From Pithys albifrons albifrons (lineage: Eukaryota; Chordata; Aves; Passeriformes; Thamnophilidae): a DNA stretch of 64,000 nucleotides. The stretch covers positions 11,728,622-11,792,621 of the forward strand of contig NC_092463.1 of assembly GCF_047495875.1 (NCBI RefSeq). Direction: 5' to 3'. The translations under genes and the position numbers were made by a program. A model generated the notes under the pieces. The model was given only the letters and a program-made list of their open reading frames with translations, ran no database searches and was not told where the DNA came from. Below are positions 35,501-49,206 of this stretch, piece after piece; within the stretch, counting starts at the first letter, position 1, and each line of letters begins with the position of its first letter.

Positions 35501-38500
35501 AATATGTTTATGAAAACCACAGTAAGGTGATTTTAGCTGTAAAAATGTAGGGCATAAAGAACTAGTTCACAGGAAAAATCCCTGTAAAATGTTTTTGGAG
35601 TTTGCTGGGTTCAAAATTATTCAGATTCACTTCATTTTAAATAAAGATGACCTATTTAAATTTAATAATGTTATAATCCTAACTGAATTTAAATAACTCT
35701 GTTTGGAAGACTTATGTTTCAGTTGTGGGATGGCAAAGCTGAAGAATTTGGGGTTCTTTTGTTTTTAGTAACTATTCCTTTTTGGAGTGTCTCATTTCAG
35801 CACTGTAAACAAACTTTCAGAAATTGGTAGTGGAGTTCCCAAGATTGGGTGTTGTTGGATATTACTGATGAACTGATAGCTAAGAAAGAGAAAAGGATTA
35901 TTTACATGGTGATTTTTGCACAAGAATACAGAGAAAGTGTGCAAAGTGTATGTGTTTACAGCTGAAGAAACTCCACCAGGAATGGGGACAGATTTTTCCT
36001 TTATTATTAGTAGCTTTTGTATATACCTAGTTCAGATCCCTTTTCCTAAAAATGTCATATTATTACTACTAATAAAATGAGTGGACGAGTCAGATGCAAT
36101 ATAATTTTCCCAGTTTGTGTTGATTTTAATAAGATTGCAAATGAGTAGAGATTTTTGTCTTGCAACTGTTTAGGATCACACGGGAATTATATAGGAAAGG
36201 TGAAATATGCATGAAGACATAATCCATGAAGGCCTATTGCTCTTGTCAGTCTTTTTCTCCTAGTCTGTGACAAGCACATTTAAATTTAGTGAAAAAGCTT
36301 TAGTAAAGAAGGTTTTGCAGCCTTCTTAGTTGCTTGGCAGAATTATCATAATACTTGTTTTAGTTCTTCTCAATGTATTATTTAATTAATATTTCCTGTA
36401 CTTCTTCCAGTCCTCCTTCTAGTGGATACGTTAAAGAGTGGATGGTCATGTTTTTATATCTACCTTTCATATATAAAGAGATAATTCACCTGCGCTCTTT
36501 CAGATGCTTTACCTCTCTTGTAGGTCTCTTTTCTAAGCTGCATTTACTGTTAGTTTTCTTTTCTAAATAATAAGGATTCCTAAACCTCTTGACTTTTTAA
36601 ATTAAAGCAATACAAAATAACTGAATAAATACACAACTTAAAGTATTTTATTTTTAGTATTGTAAATGATGAGCATACAATAAACATTAAGGAAAAATGC
36701 TCTCTAGTTCAGAAGAGCATGATGTTCAGTGTGTCAAATACGGTCATAAGGTCCATTATAGGTCTAAATGAGTTGACTGTGTTCCACTGTAGATTTCCAC
36801 TGCTGAAAACAAGTGGGTAAAATATATTCTGTTCCTCTCAATAGAGTAACAATGTCCACATTGTCACCAGAGTAAAGTTGGATTTTGATTTTATTTTCCA
36901 GAAATTAGAATGTTTATTATAGACATCGAGAAACTTACAGCTGTACTGCATCAGGTAGAGCTGGGACGACTGGGACAGTATCTCCTCCTTTCTTATTCCT
37001 GATGACAGCAATTTATTATGGCTTTTTATTTGATACAGTGTACTCCTCAAACTTGTGCAAGTTTTTTCCTAAGTCAGGTCTGCACATTTTAATTGAAGTC
37101 TGCAGCTTGTTCATCTCTGCTCTGCTGAAGTAAAGGTGTAAGTAATGTACTACAGTGGGGAGTTTCTCATTAGCTGTTATGGCCATACGTGACTGTTCCT
37201 GGGCTTGTGCTGATCTGGTGCCTTGTCCTCAGCAGACTGTCAGTCAGTTTTCAAGTCTGATACCTGTAACTCTCCCTAATATCCAGTACCAGTAGGATAA
37301 AATTCAGTTATCTGCTGTACATCAGACCCCTGCACAAGGGCTGTCTCCTTCCAAGAGATTCCCAGGTGGCACATTCAGCCTGAGGTACATCAATTTCACT
37401 TACTTGAAAGCTAATAGCGTACTGAAGATTGTTAGTAAATATAAACTAATAGGCAATTATGCCATGAGATTTTGCTCTCCAATTTTTATTCAAAAAAACA
37501 GGCTTCAGGGTTTGTCAGGTAAAAAAATACTCCTTTGTTGAAATACAACATTTTTTTTTCTATCTTTAGAAAAATGCAACTTGAAAGTTATAGTAATTTC
37601 ATGTACTTAATGTGTGTGCATAGTCATATGGCAACACTATCCTCTAGTGGCAATATGTGTTAACACAAGGCTCGATTTACATTGATGAGAGTTGGTCTGT
37701 GTGTGTTGAAAAGATGGTGTCTTGGCTATGTTATTGTTTATATATTCAGAGTTTTGATTAGATAGCATACTAAGGAATAATTGACCAAATGTGGCATACA
37801 ATGTGATTGATGATAAGACATGCTTCAACCACCAGCATTAGCTGCACTACACATGTGACTATCAAACAGAGTATATATATGATTTTTTTATGATTTTCCA
37901 GACTACTGAACTTACATAGTTGTATTCTGCTATGGTCGCTTTTTCACAGGAATGGTGTTTAACTTGGTTGGTTTTTAGTCTCCTCTTGAACTCTGGTATT
38001 CAAATCTAACTCTCACAGTGAGAGTGTTTCTAGACATTTTTATCCACAAGCACATAAAATATATTTTGAAAGTTTTTTGTTTTGTCTTGTTTTTTTTTTT
38101 AATATTCAGACACATTTTGGAGAAATTTTATCTAAATAGTCCATAATATATTTTGGGAATAAAGAGGTTTTGATCCTTCCCATTCATGCATGCCTCAAAT
38201 AAATCCAAGACAAAGTTAAAGCAGGTAACAGGAGACCCAGTTAAAGCCATAACTTTAGCTTTTGGTGTGGAGTGATTACTGCAAGCAAGGAGCAAAACAA
38301 ATAGGAATTAATATGTTGATGTTTCCACTGTTCTGATTTTACTTTCAAAGACCATTCAACATAGAGGCAGCTACTGTTAGAGGAGCTCATCCCTCGCTTA
38401 ACAATGCTTTTATTTTGATTTTCCGTACCCTGAAAGTTGGCAAACATTTTAGGGGATGGGATTATACTTTTTAAATGTTACTATTTAATACATTGTAAAA

Positions 38501-39640
38501 TATAAACACTGGATACTAATGGGCTTATCCTGGCATGGATACAGATGATATCATTCATAAAAGCTACTTGTTCTTTATAAACCAAAATTTTAATTCACAA
38601 GTGTATTTGTTTGTATTATGCTAAGTTGTTTTTCAGTTCTGGACAAAGAATTCAAGGTAAATATTTTCTTAATTTCCATGTGAATTATCCTTAAAAAACA
38701 AAAGCAAAAATAAAACCATAAAAATGCAATATTCTTTTTCCCCAGCATTCAATTTAGATTGCAAAATTTTTTAAATTTTTTTTTCCTCAGGTCTCTGCTT
38801 GGACCAAAGGAGATACTTGATTTGGATAGTTCATGTGCACAGGGAGAAGTAATTTTCTTGTTGCCTTTGTGTCACAGTCTTGTTGAGCAGTGCTTGCCAT
38901 AATCATATAAACTGCAGTGGTAAGCTGTAATATGAAAACATAAAATCTGTGACAACATGAATAGGCATCACAGAACAATAACTGAAGAACATTTCTCTTG
39001 AATGAGACAACAACTGTTTTTAAAGTGTCAATAAAAACTGTTAGTAGTATAAGTAGTGCCCCACTAAGGGTCAGATGAAACTATGCTACGAACACTGTTA
39101 TTTTAAAAGTGTCATGTGAAGAGTTCAGATGTTACTACACTTGCAAGATGTCATTTAGCAGCTTGTGTTGTGTTATGAGCCTTTTGCTTCTGATTGATGG
39201 GTTTAATTCCAGTTCACATTTCTAATGACAAAATATTGTGTAATGGCAGATCATAGCACTGTGTTTCATGAATTAGCCGTATGCGTCCAGTCCCCAAAAA
39301 ATACAGTTAGAAATTTGCATTGCTAACCATGGAAAGCACCAGCTGGTGATTTTGTTGGCGATGTTTAACTTGCAGTGAAGATTGACTTGTCCTTTTTTGC
39401 TCTAGTTCTTCTTTGAAAGTTGAGCATTGTTGATGCAAAATACAGAGAAGTCTGAGAATTTCTGCTTTTGCTATGTGTGTTCCACAGATAAATAAAGAAA
39501 GGAAAAGTAATGTCAGGAAAAAATAATACCCAGATATCCTGGGGGAAAGGCTTGTGAGGAATTGTGTGTTAGTGACAGGCCCTACATCACAGGGGACCAA
39601 AATAATGCTCTCTATCTCTTAAAATATAAGCATGTGATGC
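29581..39640. other. Intergenic AT-rich DNA, no gene seen
   Basis: About 10 kb with no ORF above about 85 codons and no recognisable exon, RNA gene or repeat family. T-rich and A-rich tracts are common. Confidence 0.6.
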
Positions 39641-39676
39641 AGAAAGAGTGAAAAAGAGTGAAAAAGAGTGAAAAAG
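39641..39676. repeat. 10-bp tandem repeat (AGAGTGAAAA), about 3.5 units
   Basis: Three near-perfect AGAGTGAAAA units and a partial one. It is small and purine-rich and has no evident function. Confidence 0.85.
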
Positions 39677-42600
39677 TTTGATCCTAGTTCCATGTTCTCC
39701 TCAATACGGCAATACCATATGGTGAATCTGTCTCCTGGTTCTACTTCCACTTGCACAACTCTCTTGAATTCTTATTTCTTGATTCTGTATATCTAGAGCT
39801 CATGACTTAAGGGCATAAGAAGATGTGTGGTATGGGTTGTTATGTGTATTCATGTTCCTGCTGGCTAAACCAAATTGATACTCTGTTACTGAAAATTTCA
39901 TACTTACTGAATTGCATACATACTGAAAATTATGACTGTTTTTTGAAATGTTATATGTCTTCAATGTATGCTTTTTGTCCTTTTTAAATTTTCTTCTGAA
40001 AAAAATTACTGTGTTTATGTAATTAGAAGTACAATGAAAACATATATTTATAACCTGCAGTTTCATGTGTTCATAATGGCAAGAATCTTGCCTTAAATAC
40101 AAATATAGGACTATAAGAATTATTCTGAAGCATTTGAAAACATTATATAGGGCTACGAAGTACCATTGTCTAAAGGTTTATTGTTTAGGATTCCAGTGCA
40201 GTGTTTTTCTCAGTGTTCTGTTGAAGCATAGAATAGACATTAGAAGAGCTCTGTAATAAACACAGAAATATTGCATTTTCAAATGGGTCTTGACTGCTAC
40301 CTCTGCAGAACTGAATTAGCAGGGCAGACAACACAGGAAGAATAGCCAAAACTCCTTCGATAATGCCCTTCTCTCTTGACATACAACACAGTTCATTTTA
40401 TCTGCACATTTAAAATTCGAGCTGCTTGCTGATTTACACAAAAAAAGAGTCCAGTAGTGGAGTGTTCTCTTCTATTAGACACCTTAAAGAAATAGTGGAA
40501 ATATAATCATCAGATGTATTTCTCACAGGTCACTGAAAACCTACAAGGTCATGTGCAGGTAATAGCTACACACCAATGTTCTGGAGAATTTGAACTTGGA
40601 GTCTAGCACACCTGTGCTCTGTTGCCACTAAAAACCACATGAACCAGCCTGTTACAGCATCACCACATGCTCTATGCCACACTTAGAATAGTTAATCTTT
40701 CATATGGTGATTGTGTCACTTTAAGAATGGCTTTACTGAATTCAGTTCATTGGGGCAGGTGTTCTTCAGTGATTAAGGAAACCATCCTATGGAAACAAAG
40801 TCCCATGGAAAAAAAATTGTGCAGGCAAGATCTCTCTTTTTCTCCTGGTGTTGGACTAAAAACATAAGAAGGAAAATTCAGCATGTAACAAAACACAGGA
40901 TAAACAAATTCATTGAAGGGATTGACTTTGATTTGCAAAGGCTGCTTTTTCACTACAATTTCAATTACATCAGTGGGAACTACGCTTTCTTTTTCTCTCC
41001 ACTGACATTATCCCATACATCTGGAAGCAATCAGTCTTAAAAAAGGGCACTGAGATCTTAAGTTAGAGAAAGCAGACTAACTGTATGTGACAGAGCTATG
41101 ACAACAAATCTGAAAATCTGTCTCCACTGATTTCAGTTACTGTCATTTACATTTGGTGCAAAACTTTGTAAGTATCCACTTGCTCTTATGTGTATTGCTG
41201 ACCAGCGAAATATCTGGAAAGTATTAAGAATTGCTTTTTAATATAAATTGGATGGACAGATCATATAAGCATATGCTGAGAATTTATTTGAATTGAATAG
41301 ACTACACAAGAGCCTTAAAAATTTAGACACTAAAGTACAATGAAGTGTAGCTGTAAAGGAGTGTTTATACTGTATAACTACAGAGAGCAGAATCCTTTTC
41401 TCAGTTAGGCTCTTCATCAACTGATTAATCTTTCTAGAATAAAAGAGCCTTGTGATTTCCCATAACATGAAGTCAGAAAAAAAATGTCTGCTAAGAAAGG
41501 CTGTTTTACAACTAAATAAGATGGTATTTTTCATATAAATTAATTTGCTATAATTTTTGAAATTTAAAGTGTTTTCAATGTAGACCTTTGTGTAATTTGT
41601 GAGGAAAAAACCAGGTAATTTTTTCACTTTTCAGTCTTTCAAATGAATGTCTGTAGTTATGGTATAAAACAGAATTTGGCTCATGAAAGGCATAGCTCCT
41701 CCTTGGATTCAACACAGATGTACATTACAGACAGGTCTATGCTAATGAGGAGATTTAAAATCTTATATGAGGAAAAGAGAAGTTGACTGGTAATACTGAC
41801 AAAGAAGCTATGCCCCTACTTCTCATTTTTAAATGATCTTTCATATTGTCAGTAGAATGAAATGGCAAAACTACTAGTTTGTTACCAAATAGAACAGAAG
41901 GACAGAATATGGTCACTGAAATAAAAAATTAGTAGTCCTATTTGTTGTACTGGGACTACATAAGACAGTAAGTACTCACCATTGTGAAAAAGGAAAATCA
42001 TTCATAATCTGGCTCTGGGGGCCATTAGCTATCAAATTTCATGCCTTATGTTTTAAAATTGAGAACCTTTAGATGTGAGGGGAGAGTTGTTTCTTCAAGC
42101 TGAGTTTCTAGATGTGTGTTTTTTTACTGGGGTTCTCTGAAACAGAAGTTTTTGACTACAGGAGCAACTGAAGGACATGGTACTAAAGTCATCAGGTTTG
42201 CAATGGGAGGTCATGTTTTTGTACTTCAATAACTTAGCAAATCAAACAGATTTTTTTAAAAAGATACTAAATTAAGCAAGAGTTCTAAATGTTTTGGTCA
42301 AAGTATTGTGTAACAAAAGTGCTACCAAACAGAGGAGTCACACAGCTTTTCCAGGGAGTGCCTTTTTCAGGTCTCTCCTGGGAAACAGTGCTACTCAAAT
42401 TTCTGGTAACAGAGTGTGACAGGACTAAGTGCTTTAAGAATAATAAGCATTTTGCTGAAACCAAATAGTGCTGTAGTGTTATAATAATCTAAAATAGCAC
42501 TAATTCTTAAGTTTTTCTGATTAATTATGTCAGTTCCTGTTTTCTTCTGGGCAGAATACCTGTTTTTCATTGCCATTAAAAAATCAGTTGTTAAATCCCA

Positions 42601-43777
42601 TATTCTTCTTTACAGTTTCAGAATACAAACTTGTGTATAGAGGAATTATCAACATTAGTCAAATGTATTTTTAGAAATATTTAACTAAATGCTAATCTTA
42701 TATGTTCTGTGGGGGTTTTGCTTGTTTAATTAGCTAATAAACCAAAATCATTGATAATCATGTTCTTTTACAAGATTTAAAAAATCCCACAGGGTTCTAC
42801 ATTCTGACCGTCTTTCATTAGATATCTGTTGTTTATAATACCATTTTTTAAACTAATTTACTTCTGAAAGGAAGTAAGTTAAGTGGCTACTTAGAGAGGT
42901 CACGCAGCAAGTGTGTTACTGATCTCATATCTTCTGATGCATGAAAAGATATTTTTTCTCTTAAACACAACACTCTTCAGTTTCTTCATTACCTTCCAAA
43001 CTGCTTCACATGCCTGGACCCACTTATTATTTTACCCTTAAGAGTGTCTCAGATATTTTTCTGGCCAAATAAATGTTTTTAGCACCTTACATTCTGTTCT
43101 TTAAAAGTATCAGAGAGGGTGAGCTGCTAAGCCAAATTCCCCTCAGGATTTGAGAATGTGACTCCGTAATCTTGTGTAAAGAGGCATTAACAATATTAGT
43201 CACAGTACTCTGCTTTTTCCATATTCCTGACTAGTCCCTGATGTGGCTCTCCTTGCACAAGCAGAATTCTCATTGGTATTAACAAATTTATCAAATCATT
43301 CTAAAAGAGTACTGAGATTTGAGATTTATATTATGGTACTCCTGTTGTTTACAGAAACAGCATATTTTGTTATTATTTACTAATGCATCTAGAAGTTCCA
43401 TAAAAAACTTTGGAATTGTGAATCAACACTATTCTATAGTAAGGGATGTCGGGGTGGGGACTGAGGGCAGGGTTTTAGGTGTCTGGACTTCAGTACTGTA
43501 AATAACCAAATTTATTTGTAAGCACTGCCTGTGTAAGAATTGTATGATGAAACTGTTGATTGATGATTCACAATATGTCATGATAATGGTCTGGGCTTTG
43601 TGGCAAAGGACCAGCAGGGAGAACCTTAGAACTTTCAGATTCTAAATTAACTTTTGCATCAGACTTTGCAGTATTTCAAAAAGAGGATCACTCAAACTCC
43701 TCATCTTAGCTATAATCTACATGAGGAGTCCACCAGCTGGAACGCTTTTGCTCGTGTTCTGTGCTTGCTTCCCAGTT
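39677..43777. other. Intergenic AT-rich DNA, no gene seen
   Basis: No supported coding, RNA or repeat feature. A minus-strand ORF of 129 codons at 41238-41627 has no splice signals around it and looks like chance in AT-rich DNA. Confidence 0.55.
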
Positions 43778-43833
43778 CATAGAAACTTTGAATTGTTTGG
43801 TTTGGAAGGGACCTTAAGGATCATCTAGTTGCC
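43778..43833 (-). mobile_element. CR1 LINE, short 3' end fragment
   Basis: On the plus strand: TTCATAGAAACTTTGAATTG followed by GGTTTGGAAGGGACCTTAAG and GATCATCTAGTTG. This is the reverse complement of the CR1 3' terminus. Only about 55 bp are recognisable. Confidence 0.75.
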
Positions 43834-46800
43834 AGCTTAGACTGTAGGAACTGGTTATACAGGATACCAGGCAGCTGAGAGTGGTTTTGTGATCAGGGAA
43901 TACTATCTAGAGAGGTATCCAATGGGTTTGTTAATAGTCAGTGTCATGAAAACAGACTGGATCACCAAATGTGCTCCCAAAGGTGTCTTAGAGTAGCTAA
44001 GGGAGACTAGTAGACTAATTAAAGATGTTTAATAAATTGTCTGTTGCATTCGGTTTTATCAGCAGAAGAAAACCACATGGATGAGGAGCACAAGAAGTGG
44101 TCCTTACTGTGCTTTCTTTAAACTTTCAGTCCTGGGTTTGTTATCTTTGTGAACCAGTCTACAAATGAAGACTCAGGTGTTTTTTAGAGTATTAGCTACC
44201 ACTTAAATTTTTCTTAAATGTTGATGTTTTAAGTTCTCTTAATATTTATTTAACTGCTTAAAATTTTTGTTGATTTCTTTTAGTTTGTTTAATACAATTT
44301 GAAGATTATACAAATATGTAGAGTTGGTTTTTTTCCTCAATTGCCTGTTGCTTGAATTCCTTATTGATTTCATATCACAAGAATAATTCTGAAAACTGAT
44401 TAGTATCAAGAATGAGGGAAATGATGAATTAAAGAATATCTACTATGAAAATTAAATTACCTAATAACCTTATGTATTCTGGATATATGTGCCTATAACT
44501 TCTGTAATATTATGGGGTATGTCCCAGATTGAAATATTTTTATTTTCTTTATGACATTGTTTCTTTATGAAATTTATTTTCTTTATGTAATTGTTTCAAA
44601 TTTATTTTTTGTGTGTGTTTGAGTGTGAATATAGCCTTTGTTTTTGAAACTGATTACATTTAAATGCTCCAAAACTAGTGACAGACATGTGACTCAATAA
44701 TTTTTAACGTGGTATTAAAAAGTATTCAAAAATGTATTTGTATCAAAGTGAATCAATTGCATGTTTTGAGATCAGCAGTACATCAATATAAAATTTGAGA
44801 AGAGAGTGGTCAGCGTTTTTTAGGATTCCTATCACTGATTCATTGGAAGGAATGAGCTGTGGAGTATGTTAAAATGCAGCTCCAACATGGGGTAAGAACT
44901 TTAACTTCTTTATTAAAAAGAACTGTCAGACCATTCAGGTTTACTGTTTTTCTCCATAGGTTTTGGGGGTTCCAACACTTTCTAATGAGCATTGTTAATA
45001 TCTGTCTTTTAAGTTCTTTAAAACAGGTTGTAGAATTTTATCTCTTAAAATATACTTAAAAATAGAAAATAGTTGTAGTATAAAAGACAGGCTTTGGGAA
45101 AGTAGTGTTTACACAGGATATTGCAGCTCATTTTATTTTATTTAGTTTTCTAGACTGTACTTAAGATGATATAATGGGATATTGTAATGCCATCCAACTT
45201 CTGTAATGTATGATTTGGTGTGCACACCATGATTTTTTATGAAAGCATAAAGGAATCATCAACTATATTCTACTAATATAAAAATACATCTTTATTTATT
45301 AATGCTTTAGTACTAATAAATAGTAGACATGGGTAATAGTGGAAATAACAATAGTGGGGGCTGCTGCTAAGCAATTTCTAGTGCCAATTTTTCCAAAAAA
45401 GAGCTGATTCTAAGAATGGAGTTCTTAAAATGTTCAATTTACACATTAATATGTGGATAATGTTCTCATTTTCTCACTGAGAATTCATTTGCCAATAAAC
45501 TATCTCACGAGACTAGTTAAAGAAGGGGCTGCAAGTTGTATGCAGTCGTTTGGATTTATTTAATGCCAGTAATCTAAGAATGTGTAAGCACTTAACAAAT
45601 AGTAATATAGTAAAGAGCTGACTACTTTGATAAGAGTATTATATCTCTTACAGATGAACAGAGGCCTGGAAAGGAGACATGATAATTAAACACATTAAAA
45701 GTGATCTGTTGAAGTTGGGATGTGTTAACCTGAGTGTCAAATAGTACAGTAGGTGTTCTCTTACCTGTCTAGCTAACAGCTTTCTTCCCACAGCTACTAA
45801 TGGACTTGTGGAAAGATTGGAAAATTCATATTTCATATACTTGGAAACAAAACACAAAGTGATTATGCTCATGAAGACAGCAAAAACTCCAAAACTTTAT
45901 AACAGTGAATAGCTCTCAAATGGAAGATGACTCTTTCTTCCTTTCACCTAACTCCTTGAAATTAGGAATTTTCTGCTTAAAATGCCAATAATAAAAAAAT
46001 CCTTCTGCACTGCTGTTTCAAACAATTCAGATTCCAATTTGATAATCTTCCACTCTGACTCTTCTTAAACTTGGTGAGAGATGTATTGATTACTTTAATA
46101 ACAGACATTGTGAGAAATTAATAAGCTAAATGTTTGTACAGTTAAATTCACTATGATCTCTAAGAATAAAGTCCAAAACATTTGAACTCATGTTTGAAAG
46201 CTTAGGTGCTAAAATGTGATTCCTTAACATAATTATAGGCTTATAAACAACCAACTTGCTGACTATCTTCCAAAAAGTTCACGTCACATTTATTTTGGTA
46301 TCTAAACCTGTGTTTAGAAATGCAGCCTTTGGGCACTAGTGGCTGATTTGCAGTAAATTTTAATAGTTCATTTGATGATCCATAAACAAAGTCCAGAAAA
46401 CTCATGAATTTTCTAAGTGCTTATCACCACTAATTTTGCATAACTGCTGTGCATAAACTGCTGAATTCTACTATGATGTCTGTGGGCTCCTGGACACCGA
46501 TGTGCATCCAAAGTGGCTGTGGAAACAAGCTCTAGGTGTACATCATTCCTCTTTCCCATCAGTCTAATGCTGTCATTTGTGTTTAATTGGAACCTAAAGA
46601 TCCAGACAGAAAGTTTTCAGTTCAGATGGTTTTCCAGTCTGAACAAAATTGGATGACAACTGTAATCTCTAAACCATGTTTTAGGATCACGAGCCATGAG
46701 AATTCAGTCCTGATATCCTCAAAAATAAATAGGAGATCTCCTTACAGACTCACAGTAGAACAATATCTCAGGGGAAAATTCTGACTGTATTTACTGAAGG

Positions 46801-48440
46801 ATTTTTCAACTTTGTAAGTTTTATTGAGAATTTTATTGTCTTGTTTTTCAGAATTATCTTAGTCTCTAAGAATAATGATACTGAGTGTAGAGACTACATT
46901 AAATAACTTGGGGATAGAGACTGTATAGGACTTCAGGGAAAGATGGCAATAGACAGTAGTAGGTTTTGAACAGTATTTGCTGCAGAGGAACATTTTTAGT
47001 AGAACTGGTAAAAAGAGAACTAAGCAAGCACAAGGGGGCAAATAAGGATAAAAGGCCACATCCTGCAAAGTGCTGAGCATGTTTTGAAGTGCTGCGCTCT
47101 TGACTCCTGTATGCAAGGAAAGTGGATTGAAAGAACGTGTGTATGTGCATGTGTGTGGAATCAAAGAACCTTATTTGAACCTGTCTTTGGGTTACAGCCA
47201 AGTACTTTAAGTCAAGACGATAGTCAGATGGTTGGGCTATGGAGTTACTTAAAGCAAAAGAAAAAAAAGGAGTATAGCTGCTTTGGTTTTGATCTTGCTC
47301 ATGTGATGAAAGTTCCAATAGCTTTCGATCCTACTGGCAGGTCCAAAGACCTTCTCTCATTATATTTATATAAATGTTAATAACTACTTCGGTATTATTA
47401 ATGATGGCAAGATTTGAACTCATTAAAGGTGGGAAATTTGTGGGATTAATTTGCTCTGGCTTCTATTTGCCAAGAGAGCATTTTCCCAGCATTATTCTTT
47501 CTCCATATATATTAACTTTGTAATTGTGGATCAAAGCCTACTCAGCTTTGGATGTATTAAGTGAATCTTACTGAAATAGAAACTCAGAAAGGCATTTTCT
47601 GCCAAAAAATGTAAATGGAGAAGTCACGATTGAGTTCAGCTTATTAAATCTGTTTACTCAGTGTGCCTAAGTCTTTTTGGAATTTAAAAGAAAAAATAAA
47701 ACATGGGTATGCTTGGGCAGTGGGACATGACAAGTAGAACATTTTTGAAGAAATAATTCTGCGATATAGGTTTGAGAAACCTCAACAATGCAGAACAATA
47801 AACAAGACCTCACAAATATATTGCCTGGAATAATATGTGGTTCTATGAGATGAAAATTATTCAGACATTGTGAAAAGTCAGAACTTCAAAGGCTTGTACT
47901 TTGTGTTCATCTGGATATAAAAATTCCATCTGGTCCTGTATCCCATGTCTGAAAATTGCTGATACATTTGTGCTTTGAAAAGGTGTAAAAATGTACAGGA
48001 AGCTACTGTGGCTGGCATTTTCCTGAACTCTAATTGCTAATCTGGTTAAACTTTTAGTGTCTCTTTCCATAAAAATAAATACAAATAACCATAATAATTG
48101 CAAGCATATGCTCTATTTATATTATTTCCATATGAATATTTACATATAAATTCTTAACCTCATTTCCTTAATGTAATTCAGACTATCAGATCAGTCACAT
48201 GAAATGAGTCTCAGGGTCCATCTAGCTTAATACTGCTTCTCACCTGCTAGGTGAGACTTTTGTTGGTGAGTTTTATTTTTCTGTAGAGCAACAAAACCCC
48301 AGATTATTCTTCTCTCTTAGCCTCTTTAATTGCATTAATGGCCTTAGTCATCTCAACATTAGTATCAGTCATCTTTTGCTTTCAGTCTTCTGGATTTTTT
48401 TTTAAGTGAAGCATCTTGGTGTGTTTTTCCTTTTCTTTTC
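43834..48440. other. Intergenic AT-rich DNA, no gene seen
   Basis: No exon supported. Overlapping open frames around 46860-47380 (98 codons plus; 101 and 139 codons minus) have no splice signals and no recognisable motif. Confidence 0.5.
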
Positions 48441-49206
48441 ACAGAAACATAGAACCATTAAGGCTGTAAAAGACTACTAAGGTCATCAAGTATGAACATT
48501 AACCTAACACTGCTGGGCTCACCATTAAACCATGTCCCTAAACACCACATCTACATGGGTTTTGTGCACTTCCAGGGAGGATCATTCCACCACTGCCGTG
48601 GGCAGTCTGTTCAAATTCTTGATCACCTTTCCATGAAAAAACTTTTCCGAATATCCAATGTAAAGACCCCCTGACACAACTTGAGGCTGTTTCCTGTTGT
48701 CTTACCACTTGTTATGTGGGAGAAGAGGGTGATCCCACCTGGCTACAACCTCCTTTCAGGTAGTTGTAGAGAATGATAAGGTCCCACCTAAGCCTCCTTT
48801 TCTCCAAGATGAACAACCTCAGCTCCCTCAGCTGCTCCTCATCAGACTTGTGCTGCCTGGGGTTGCTGTGACCCGAGTGCAGGAACCAGCACTTGGCCCT
48901 GTTGAACCTCATACAACTGGCCTTGGCCCATCGGTCCAGCCTGTCCAAATCCCTCTGCAGAGCCTTCCTACCCTCCAGCAGATCGACACTCCTGCCCTGG
49001 TGTCATCTCCAGACTGACTACAGTGCTTTCAGTCCCCTCACCAGACCACTGATAAAAGCATTAAACAGGCCTTGGTCTGCACTGAGCCCTGGGGGCACCA
49101 TCAGTGACCAGCTGGATGTGGCACAGTCACCACCACCCTCTGGGTCCGGCTAAACAGCCCATTTATTACCTGGTGAACGGTGCACCCACCCGAGCCATGA
49201 GCAGTC
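48441..49206 (-). mobile_element. CR1 LINE copy with internal deletion
   Basis: About 760 bp in reverse orientation, with the 3' end at left (ACAGAAACATAGAACCATTA). The reverse strand encodes two normally separated parts of the CR1 ORF2 tail, MRFNRAKCWFLHSGHSNPRQ and EEQLRELRLFILEKRRLRWD, almost adjacent. In intact CR1 these are divided by roughly 80-100 residues, so this copy lost about 250-300 bp internally while staying in frame there. Confidence 0.9.
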
